This document shows positions 9,491 through 16,996 of a stretch of DNA of 20,171 nt, piece after piece. Source of the DNA: Chrysophaeum taylorii (taxonomy: Eukaryota > Sar > Pelagophyceae > Pelagomonadales > Pelagomonadaceae). The position numbers were made by a program, and so were the translations under genes. Position 1 is the stretch's first letter; each line of letters begins with the position of its first letter. The stretch is taken from assembly GCA_029834535.1 (NCBI GenBank), contig JAQMWT010000623.1:1-20171 (forward strand), written 5' to 3'. Below the pieces are notes generated by a model. That model saw nothing but the letters and a program-made list of their open reading frames with translations. It searched no databases and was not told the DNA's origin.

Positions 9491-9764
9491 ACTGGGGCGT
9501 TTAGAGTAAACTCAAAGCTTAGCGGCGTGTGCGGATCAAAGCAGATTAGATTGGCGGGGGTGAGAGCGACGAGCTCGAAGAAGAGTGGGGTGAGTGGGTG
9601 CGGGTTTGCGCCGGACTTACTGGGGTTAGAGATTGGGTTTACGCCGAATTTACTGGGGTTAGAAATTGGGACTAGGTGAACTTGACGGGAACAGGTGAAC
9701 TTGCTGGGGTTGGAGATTGGGACTAGGTGAACTTACTGGCCTGCACTTGTACTCTTAAAACCCA
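9491..9764 (-). repeat. Loop of the inverted repeat: inverted copy of the pogo 3' end
   Basis: Read on the minus strand from 9750, this begins with bases encoding the last residues of the pogo transposase (STSAGQ, then a stop), continues with the repeat array, and then the non-repetitive tail with GCTTTGATCCGCACACGCC. It corresponds to about 3468-3700 in the plus-strand copy, with small differences. The two helicase arms therefore flank the tail of a pogo gene that would be convergent with the right-arm helicase. Confidence 0.82.
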
Positions 9765-9868
9765 AGTAAGTTCACCTGGTCCCAGTAAGTTCACCTGGTC
9801 ACTAAGTTCACCTAGTCCCAATCTCAAACCCCAGTAAGTTCACCTGGTCCCAGTAAGTTCACCTACAG
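9765..9868 (+). repeat. AGTAAGTTCACCTGGTCCC array, right arm tip
   Basis: Units run from 9765 to 9868 and pair with 9377-9490 in inverted orientation. These two facing arrays form the inner ends of the palindrome arms and are plausible pairing sites for the event that created it. Confidence 0.85.
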
Positions 9869-10103
9869 TGCGCGTGTAGACGCCGGGAGGGCGCTTATCG
9901 GTATTGCGCAGCACGTGTGGGGTAGGGTGGAGTCGTCGACCCAGAAGAGGATATCCTCGGGGTTGCCGACTCGACCGAAAGCCACGTAGAGCTCGACGTG
10001 GCAGACGACGGGCTTGGGCAAGAGGACGCCGACCTTGCGGGGCGTCTGTCCCTGGCTCTTGGCGATCGTTTGGCGTCGGTGGGGCTTAAGGGATACTGGT
10101 TGG

Positions 10104-10113
10104 AGGAGCCTCG
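10104..10113 (+). repeat. 10-bp target duplication of the retroposon, left copy
   Basis: AGGAGCCTCG is repeated at 10482-10491. In the left arm (reverse complement of about 9121-9131) the region is continuous, so the segment between the repeats was inserted. Confidence 0.8.
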
Positions 10114-10481
10114 TACCTTACCCTGATCGCCGACCGCGTGGTTGCGATGGAGGACGGTGCCTCATGAATCCTGAGCCTTGCGAGGGCATCCGCCCTCCCG
10201 GCGTAGGTTGGCACCTATTCGCCGCCCGGGCGGGCCGGTTGGCAGCCGGAACGTTCGCAGTGGGACGGGGTATGGCCGGGGGGCGCAGACGGAAGGTTAT
10301 CGACGAGTTGGTTGTCAGTCACATCGCGGTCTCCTCGTCGCATGGCGACAAGCTTGATGATCACTCTCCGCCGACCCACCTTTCGGCACCCCTCGTCTAC
10401 AGGCCCGTGATTCCGGACTGGCTCCTGTCGGTCCGGCCTGGCTCCCATGCTCGGGAGAGGTCTGAAGTTAGTTAGTTAGTT
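10114..10481 (+). mobile_element. 368-bp retroposon with TTAG-repeat tail
   Basis: This segment is absent from the matching position of the left arm and is flanked by AGGAGCCTCG duplications. It ends in GAAGTTAGTTAGTTAGTTAG, a short simple-repeat 3' tail like those of SINEs and many non-LTR retrotransposons. A second tail with the same last 65 bp or so occurs at 11051-11116. There is no reverse transcriptase and no clear pol III box, so this is a 5'-truncated LINE or a SINE; I cannot tell which. The open frame across it (about 10014-10475) spans the junction and is incidental. Confidence 0.7.
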
Positions 10482-10889
10482 AGGAGCCTCGGCGACACGA
10501 CACGATCGATGATGTATCGGGTGCCGTTGCAGAGGCCGTGCGACGGGTCGAGGTTGCGAAGACTTTAAGCTCGCGATCAAAGTCAGCATGCCGTTGGTTG
10601 TCAGGGAGTTGAAAACTCGACTGTAAAGAGCGAGGCGTCGTCTTCCGACCCAACCTAGTCGGCCGAAAAGAACTCCGACGCCTCGTCTCCGGGAAAGGCC
10701 GCGGTCATGCGCGCGTTGTCAGCATCGACAACATCGTTTCGACGGGGCGTGAGAATGGCGCGCTGAAGAGCCGCCGCGGGTCGTGGAAATAGTCTGCGAG
10801 GTCGCCGTAGACGGCTTGGAGGATCAATGTTTGGCTCGCGCGCCTACCTGAGCCTTACCCTGGGGACAAACAAACAAACAGACAAACAT

Positions 10890-11116
10890 TTGCCACGGCT
10901 GTTTCGCTACGCCGGCTTAGTGACAGCCCTCGCTATAAACCCTAGTCGACATTTCAAAACGAGCGCGCAGTGGCGGAACACCATCAACAAGTCCGTCCTC
11001 GTCCCTCGTCTCTGCCCCAACTGCGTGATTTTCCTCTGTGGTTCCGTACCGGCTCCTGCCGGTCCGGCCTGGCTCCCATGCTCGGGGGAGGTCTGAAGTT
11101 AGTTAGTTAGTTAGTA
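10890..11116 (+). mobile_element. Second retroposon copy, 3' end, with TTAG-repeat tail
   Basis: From about 11036 to 11116 this matches 10405-10484, sharing GGTCCGGCCTGGCTCCCATG and the GAAG(TTAG)n tail. Upstream of 11036 the two copies do not align by eye, so the left limit of this copy is uncertain; I place it at the edge of the inverted-repeat arm. Its tail is fused directly to the 3' side of the methyltransferase remnant. Confidence 0.6.
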
Positions 11117-11771
11117 GGTAGCGTTCATCTGCGTAACCCAATGCTGCAGCAAATTTCTGTTGCATGTTCGCACATGTCTTCGGGGCCTCTTGCAGGTGTA
11201 GTGGGTGACTGGAGACCAACAACCGCACGCGAGAGCTCATTAAAGTGGGCGTGATATCATGAAAATTGACGACGTACACATAAGGGTATAAACGCGCTAT
11301 ATAAGAAATAATTGACGCCTCCTGTTCAATCAGCCACATCATGAAGCCAGCCATTTTGCACAGCTTCATCGTCAAATTAGTGGCCGTAACTCCCCTGCCA
11401 ACATCTCTGGACGTCAAGTTGCAGAGTGCTGAATGAACGCAGGGTGGAGACGCGATACACATCGACGATGACCATTCCGCTTCAGGCAAATAAGCCTAGA
11501 TCAATCGGAGGGTCGTGTCATATCGACCGCAAAGCGTGTGCTGAACCACAGGTATCTTCGGAAAATTCTTCTGGTGAATCTTGTTGGCAGCTGTTGAAGA
11601 GTCAAGAGCAAGGACGACTCGAAACGACGTCCCGCACAACTCTTTCGCTCGTTGCAGCCCCAAAGTACTGCCTCCGGCGAAGTAGATCCGGAGGCCGAAC
11701 GCCGTGGCGCCGGCCGTCGATGCTTGTGGAGGAGGAGTGACCAAACTCGCGGGGGGACCTCCTTGACACAT
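11103..11771 (-). pseudogene. Cytosine-C5 DNA methyltransferase remnant
   Basis: The family transfers a methyl group from S-adenosylmethionine to C5 of cytosine in DNA. From an ATG at 11771 one frame shows several family motifs in order. FAGGSTLGLQRA is motif I-like. VVLALDSSTAANKIHQKNFP is the motif II region. ASPPC is motif IV with the catalytic Cys of PPC. WLIEQE stands where motif VI usually has EN(V/P). SSRVRLLVSS is motif VIII-like (QxRxR). One in-frame TAG lies at 11496-11498, between motifs II and IV. The frame ends inside the retroposon TTAG tail, so motifs IX-X and the target-recognition region are missing. Motif I lacks one Gly and motif VI is altered. The order and spacing make the family call likely, but activity is improbable. 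Mobile-element-borne methyltransferases are known in some algae, so it may have been cargo. Confidence 0.68.
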
Positions 11772-11862
11772 AACCTTTTCATGGTAAGCGGCGCCGCGGC
11801 GCGCGAATTTGTATGTGTCGCGTGGGCGGCGGTGTTTGGGGTCTGTTTGAATTATGGACGCG

Positions 11863-11994
11863 ATGCGCTTTTCTGGCCGAGCGCCGGCCGGCGTGCTGAC
11901 GCCCCAGGCGAGAAAAACCCGGTCCGTGCGGTTAGCCGGACTTTTCTCGCCTGGGGCGTGAGCACGCCGGCCGGTGCCGGCCGCTTATTCGCAT
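11863..11994. repeat. Strong hairpin, 33-bp arms with one mismatch
   Basis: Arm 11884-11916 (starting CCGGCCGGCGTGCTGACG) pairs with 11942-11974, with one mismatch and a 25-base loop. Weaker pairing extends outwards to ATGCG at 11863 and CGCAT at 11990. It lies between the divergent methyltransferase remnant (minus) and the transposase-like remnant (plus). It could be a small MITE, a transposon terminus or a regulatory structure. Confidence 0.85.
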
Positions 11995-12013
11995 GAGCGT
12001 ACCGTGACTGCGC

Positions 12014-13262
12014 CTCGACGCAGGTCCTCCTATCAAAGGTGCTGCTGGATGCGTTCGAAGGCCTCAACGTCAAGTTGAATGGCGCACTCCAGGGCACCCC
12101 CTTCTGCGTGAAGCCCGGTCGCACCTTTTTTGGGCTGGCCACCCTAAGTGCACCTGGTACGAGGTCCTCCAGCTCGACCCTGAGGACTTCGACGAGGCCT
12201 TGGAGGGACTCGGCAATGGGAAGAAGCAGCCGGCGCTGCACAGCATCTACTACGTCAAGGGCTCAGGACGCATCCTGACCGCCAACCCTTCGGCACGGAC
12301 GACAACAGCAGGCCCATCTATTGGTTCACCTACCTCACCTCATTAGATCCCGAGGCTACCGTCAAGGCCTGCCACGACCCGAAACACCACGAGGATTTCT
12401 AGTCGATGAAGGTGCGCCTCGGAACATCCGCGCGGGTCCCCACAGTTCACGTGCCGGGTCTCAAAAAGGCACTCCGCGGATTCCGCATACGAAGGACCTC
12501 TCAATTCCTCGCTCGAGACCGTGACAAATTGCGACAGGATAGCAACACCCTTTCAATTTCCCTCTCAAACCCTTTCAATTCTCCTCTCTGAAGCCCTCCT
12601 CTGAACGCCGTGCCTTTTTATCCCGCGCGTCAAGGCGCTGGGATTAGCATATCCCCCATGCATTGTGCTCGCATGTAGTTTGATAAATAGTTGCGTTGAT
12701 CTCATTTGATACATCGCAGGTTGCACGTCGGGCGTACTGCAGCGTGGCCTCGTGAGCGACCATGAAGGCCTCTTTCTGGATGACATCGACGGCATGTGGA
12801 CTAGATTACCCACCGATGAGCTCATGGAGACGGATGGTCACACGATGACAAAGGCAAAGGAAGAGATCGAGGCCGTCATCTAGCGCGTCAACCCCCTCTA
12901 GCGCGCCTACGCGTCTCTCTTCCATCTCATTCGCGCTGCGCGTCTCCTCACCGACTCCGAGGTTGAGAGGCTCTGCGCCGCCTGCGACACCGTGTCAACC
13001 GCCGCGCGCATGGTGTACCCGACCATCCACGCGAAGCTCAAGCTCCACATCATCGATGATCATGTCAAGTATGCCGCCACACGCTGGCACACGTTAGGAT
13101 TCTTCACCGAGGACGCCTGCGAGGCGATCCACAAGGTCGCCAACGAGCTGAACCGTCACTGCGCATGCGCCAAGGGCGCCGGCAAGCGGGAGTCGGCGCT
13201 CAAAGCCTCGAAGTCCTGGGCCGGCAGGACCTCCAGAACAACAGGCCCTCTCGCCGCCAGCG
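12014..13262 (+). pseudogene. Decayed transposase-like gene (H..DH / E..E..H type)
   Basis: The best part is 12721-13262, one frame with in-frame TAGs at 12881 and 12899. It reads EGLFLDDIDGMWTRLP, then LFHLIRAARLLTDSEVERLC, then HAKLKLHIIDDHVKYAATRW and LGFFTEDACEAIHKVANEL. The pattern 'K.H...DHV......LG.F.E...E..H...N' matches the C-terminal part of RNase H-fold transposases seen in KDZ-like and related eukaryotic elements. Upstream pieces in other frames (LLDAFEGLNVKLNGAL from 12039; YEVLQLDPEDFDEALEGL near 12165; IYWFTYLTSLDPEATVKACH near 12317) look coding but I cannot place them. A possible intron lies at about 12676-12720 (GTAGTT...TCGCAG). The N-terminal catalytic residues are not identifiable. 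Broken; family uncertain. Confidence 0.6.
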
Positions 13263-13442
13263 TTGGGCGCGCGGACGTGACGCCAAGGCGCCTAACACGT
13301 CGCGCTAGAGTCGGAGGCCGAGGCATCGTCGGAGAGGGTAAGGTGAAAAAGGAAACGAGGGTTTTTAATGTGAGCTGTCCCTAAGCCGCCGAAATTTGCG
13401 TTTTGAAACAGCCCTGCTGCTAATTAGTAGTAACGATAATAG

Positions 13443-13515
13443 TGTATGGGCGGCTTCTCCGGATTAGCATATTTTGACCATGCACTTTTCGCTACATAAA
13501 GCAGTAGTAACAGCC
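13443..13515 (+). repeat. Direct repeat, copy 1 (about 70 bp)
   Basis: It shares GGCGGCTTCTC-GGATTAGC, TTGACCAT and CACTTTTCGCTACATAAAGC with 13798-13870, with about ten differences. A weaker related piece, GGATTAGCATAT followed by CCATGCA, occurs at about 12639-12663. Confidence 0.8.
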
Positions 13516-13797
13516 AGAGGCGCCCCCTTTTTAAGAAAGGACGCCGACCCCGGCGGTATTCTCAGATTCGATCGTTTGCCACAGGAGCTAGCGCTACCAT
13601 GGCGCCGCCTCGGCGTAAATTCGGAGGCTATTTCGTCCCGGCCAGACACGTACACCTCGCGGACGTATTCGTCGACGCTGGACGGTCTGGACACGGGGGA
13701 AGAGTAAGAAAGTCGAGGCATTTAAGTCAGGGGTAGATTTGAACCAGGGACTATGAGTTCGGTCGTGAATCCTCCACCATCTATGGCGGTACAAAAG
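13516..13797. other. Region between direct repeats, no gene supported
   Basis: Open frames on both strands (13474-13707 plus; 13464-13721 and 13594-13998 minus) are short, overlap each other and run through the repeat copies. A GTTCAAATC string (pol III B-box-like) on the minus strand near 13740 has no matching A box that I can see. The spacer may be the body of a small element bounded by the repeats. Confidence 0.4.
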
Positions 13798-13870
13798 ATG
13801 TATAGGCGGCTTCTCTGGATTAGCCTTCTTGACCATACACTTTTCGCTACATAAAGCTGCAGTAACCGCC
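13798..13870 (+). repeat. Direct repeat, copy 2 (about 70 bp)
   Basis: Matches 13443-13515 in the same orientation, 355 bp downstream. It differs mainly in ATTAGCATATTTTGACC versus ATTAGCCTTCTTGACC. Confidence 0.8.
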
Positions 13871-14592
13871 ACAGCGATCGTGGCCCCGCTTAGAGAACAG
13901 TAAAAATCACTGTGCCTCTGGTAGAGAATGGTGGCAGTGGTAGTGCTGCCTTTCGCCCTGTCCTCTAACGACACAAAGAGCCGCACGGTGTTCGACACAG
14001 CGATTCGTAGGGTGTTTAGGTGTGAGTGTGAGAGTTAGGGGGGGGGGGGTCCTAACCCTAAATGGAATTTTCTATCTCTACGCCCTCGCAGATTGAACTC
14101 GGTGATGAGCGAAATCTGGAACAAACAAAACAAATGTCTGGCCAGAGACAAATAGACGTTGAGTTGTGAGGAGGCGTGGAATGAGAAGTGTGCGAAGTGC
14201 ATGAGAGAGATAGAGTAGAGCGGAGTAGCAGGTGAGTGTGAGTGAGAAAGGAGAAAGAGCGCGAAGTTGAACGTGGAATAGGCTGAGAGGGGAAGCAAAA
14301 GAAAAAGGATATCGAAAGAAGACGCAAATGATCAAGGAAAGGAAAAGGCATCGATCGTAAGGAAGAAGAAACGTGGAGGAAGATGCTAGGTGGGCTAATG
14401 ACGAAGGAAGGCGAATTCTGTACGAGATATCAGATCATCATCTTGTTCAGTGACGGATGAAAGAAGGAGGCAATGACAATATCGTGAAGAATAGGCGAGT
14501 GTACTAGTGTCATAGGTGAAGTCGAAGGTTGTGTGCATTAAGTCGTGGGTGTTTCGTGATGTAAGACGACGGTGCGTGCGGGTGGATAAATC
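13871..14592. other. Intergenic: G-run, TAACCCTAA and purine-rich tract
   Basis: A run of about 12 G near 14038-14050 is followed by TCCTAACCCTAAA. From about 14100 to 14592 the plus strand is strongly purine-rich (GAGA, GGAAGAAG), and the short minus-strand frames there reflect that bias. A minus-strand FNLRGRR peptide at about 14080-14100 resembles the ELRGR motif of the two genes to the right and might mark a third, degraded copy. Confidence 0.4.
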
Positions 14593-16733
14593 CTAAGTGA
14601 CTGGGGGATCCTCGTAGTAGAACAGGTGGTCTAGCTTATTACAACAGTAGGGATCGTGGGTCAGGCAGTCGGGAATTGTGCAGCAGACCAACGATTGATC
14701 GAAAGGCGAATAGTGAGAGTGTCCGTGGGGATGAGATTCTATTGTGATTAAAGTTGGGCTAGTAAAGGTGTGACGATGTGACTGAGCGACAGCGTTATCC
14801 CATGAAGAGATATGACCATTGAACCAAATCGGTTTCGACATGGTAAGGTAATCATCGTAGTGATAGCAAGTAAGGTGGAGCTGTTCCTGGAAGGTGAGAG
14901 AACCAGAATTGCCTGTCACATACGTGTCGAAGCTGTCGTCCTGAGTGTAGCGTGGGATAGCTGAAGCTAAGCTATGAGCGTCTAAAATAATATGCGGATA
15001 ATCGTAGCGCGATGAGGATATCGGAATAAAGTTGTCGGGGGGTGGCCATAAACATGGAAACTCTAAATTTGCTGTAGACTTTGAGTTGTGGTCTGGTGGA
15101 AGTCGCCGGTGGCTATCATCGAAAGATGATTGGGCTGGGACTGAGGTTTGCGAGTGTATCGCGCATAATGGTGGATACAGGCGCGTGTCCTGTGCAGAAG
15201 AGTCAGTGCCCTGTGCAGAAAATGCCGAAGAGCTGGGCAACAGAAGAAAATGCCTGAAGGCGATGGACTGTTGAAGATATTGTCCGTGCCAGGGGGAGAG
15301 TTGACTTCGATGGTATGATCGGAGTCGCATCTTTCGTGTTCTATTCGGCAAAGTATTCTTGAACTGTGTCAATCGACGGATCCAGTATTCATTTCATGTC
15401 CGGAGTCGTTTTCACCAGAATCAAACTTCCCTTGATGTACAAGCGCGAGGGAGCGTGGTGCATCCCTGGTGAATCGTGCAGTGACGGAAAGATGAGACAT
15501 TCGACAGGAGGGTGTTGTCGATATGCGAGAGCTGTACAGTATACAACGCGTCGGGAGCGTATGTTTCAAGAGAGGATTAATCTGTGGACGGAGGATGTCC
15601 GAAGAATGAGCATGATGGGAGGTAATGTCCATAATGCGAGAACTGTCCGACAATGAGTCATGCGAGACTGTGGCTAGCAGCGAGTGTGCGGGAATGAAGA
15701 AATGGATAGACATGGCAGTTAACTTCCCTTGATTCGTAAGACAGTTGGGTGGGGCTGGCGGTGTGCGGCAATGACATCCGGTAGAATGCTGATAGCAGAG
15801 CGCGTGTCCAACCTGTGGAGATTGGGGGTTATCCTCGCGGGTGCTACGGAAGGTGTCGACTGGGTGCGAATCGCAATGGCGGCTGTTGGGCTCAGAGTTC
15901 TGCAAGATGGAACCTGCATTGTGAACGGAGAGGAGCGAACCGGATGCGTCATAAGAGCGTAATATGCGAGTGCAGTCTGAGCTGCGTCCGAAGCAGGATT
16001 CTGACAGTAATGTCGACAGATGCGAAGCACGATCAGAACTGGTCGAGGATGTCGCGTGAAGTTGTGTTGTAACCGAACCATAGTGGTGCAGAGCTTCAAC
16101 GTCAAGCATAGAGCTGGGAGGGACGTTAAAAGAGGTTAGCAAAGAACTCTGCGTGCGGCTATCATTTGGCGGCGGGCATTCATTGCGCGAGACTGGCGAT
16201 AACTGCGACGTGTGGCTTTGGCGTGACAGAACTTCATTTGCATATGGCAGCATGCAGGATAAAATCGAGCGAGCTGATACTTGAGAGGTTTGACCTGCAA
16301 GAGACTGACGGAAGAGCGTGGGAGGCACGGAGTTGCATTGATGACGGAACTTAGTGTCATCACAAATCGTCGGGGATTTAGTCGTCGGGAGTCGCGTTGA
16401 AGCGGGGAGGAACGACGAGTGCTCATCAGGTCTTGGCGTGTGACAGAGGTCCTTAGGAAGAGGGACGTCGGTACGTGCCTTGAGGTGAGTTCCGGTGTAG
16501 CCAGAGTAGCCATAGGAGACATGACTGATACGAATCGAAACGAATCTTGTCGGCGGTGGAATACGAATGCGCCCTCGTAATTCGAACTGGGTGAAATCTT
16601 CGAATTGCCGGTGAGGCGGAGAGACCGTGGTTGCGGAACGAGCGCAGAGCCGGGCGACGGTCGGAGGGGGCGCGTCGGCGGTGGCTGAGACGACAGTGTT
16701 CTGCTTGTCCTGAACCAAAAGATGTTCGGGCAT
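14593..16733 (-). CDS. Unrecognised Ser/Thr/Pro/His-rich protein, two overlapping frames
   Basis: An ATG at 16733 (MPEHLLVQDK) opens a frame to a TGA at 15369. A second long frame, overlapping it and open upstream of 15372, continues to a TAG at 14593. Joining them needs a -1 shift near 15372. Together they would encode about 710 residues. An ELRGR motif follows a region rich in Pro and aromatic residues at about residues 40-55. There is no predicted signal peptide or membrane segment, and I recognise no domain. The composition is dominated by Ser, Thr, Pro, His and Arg. The minus strand is pyrimidine-rich, which lowers stop frequency, so frame length alone is weak evidence. The neighbour at 16997 shares the motif, which favours a real gene. 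Function unknown. Confidence 0.4.
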
Positions 16734-16996
16734 CGTACTGAGCGACAAGAGTGGTGTTAAGCGCTGCTTTTTTTGGTGCCCCTTGGCGTTAGTAGAGAAC
16801 AAGAGGGGAGTAGGGAGGGTGAAGGGTAAGGGTCAAGGTTGATATCACTGAACACCCCCTCGAACGATACTTCGGTGCTCGAAGGTTGATATAGATCTCC
16901 CGTCGATTATGTTGCGATTAGTGCATGGGGAAGTCTATTCCACAATATCAGAGTAGTATCGAGCACGTTGTGCGTCTGATGTGCGATGCAAATAGG
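16734..16996. promoter_or_regulatory. Gap between the two minus-strand genes
   Basis: About 260 bp separate the stop of the right gene (TAA at 16997) from the first ATG of the left gene. The minus strand upstream of the ATG is pyrimidine-rich (CCTTACCCTTCACCCTCCC). The plus strand has a direct repeat AAGGTTGATAT at about 16836 and 16881. This may hold the terminator of one gene and the promoter of the next, but I see no clear TATA box or polyadenylation signal. Confidence 0.35.

Larger units (their letters stand above)
4051..10889. mobile_element. Giant inverted repeat made from a Helitron-helicase/pogo composite
   Basis: Left arm: 4051-4206 plus 8881-9490. Right arm: 9765-10113 plus 10492-10889, in reverse complement. 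The arms are about 750 bp each once two later insertions are removed, with roughly 90% identity by eye. Examples of matching ends are TTTGTTTGTCCC with GGTAAGG (left) and the reverse complement of CCTTACCCTGGGGACAAACAAAC (right, 10853-10875). Each arm encodes the tail of a PIF1-like helicase, reading towards the centre. The loop (9491-9764) is the inverted 3' end of the pogo-like element. Likely origins are inverted duplication around the inverted repeat arrays at the arm tips, or a foldback element. I favour inverted duplication because the loop is asymmetric and both arms are truncated helicase. Confidence 0.8.
9868..10889 (-). pseudogene. Helitron-type PIF1-like helicase fragment, right arm
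   Basis: This is the inverted copy of the left-arm fragment, read on the minus strand in two parts, 10889-10492 and 10113-9868, split by a retroposon. It keeps KSQGQT and a better motif VI region (HVELYVAFGRVGNPEDI) than the left copy, which confirms the helicase identity. At 10726-10745 it holds the uninterrupted site corresponding to the transposon insertion point in the left arm. It shares the TAG after SAD with the left copy. It is truncated at the same outer point (about 10889) and is not functional. Confidence 0.8.

Noticed and set aside
11297..11436. TATATAAG followed 44 bp later by a short ATG frame on the plus strand
   Set aside because: It lies antisense inside the methyltransferase remnant, the frame is 31 codons, and no family is recognisable.
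2040..12901. Possible reassignment of TAA/TAG to glutamine: the in-frame stops in the decayed pogo, methyltransferase and transposase-like genes are all TAA or TAG
   Set aside because: The intact 1,280-codon transposase has no TAA or TAG inside and ends in TAG. The TAG in the helicase fragments (8956) falls at a position that is usually Ser. C-to-T change of CAA/CAG, plus general decay, explains the rest.
13720..13790. tRNA-like minus-strand sequence with GGTTCAAATC
   Set aside because: The T-arm bases do not pair beyond three positions, and no D-arm, anticodon stem or A box could be found.
14038..14062. Telomere-like CCCTAA next to a G-run
   Set aside because: Only about two units are present, with no array. 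Single CCCTAA strings also occur in the transposon ends and repeat arrays.
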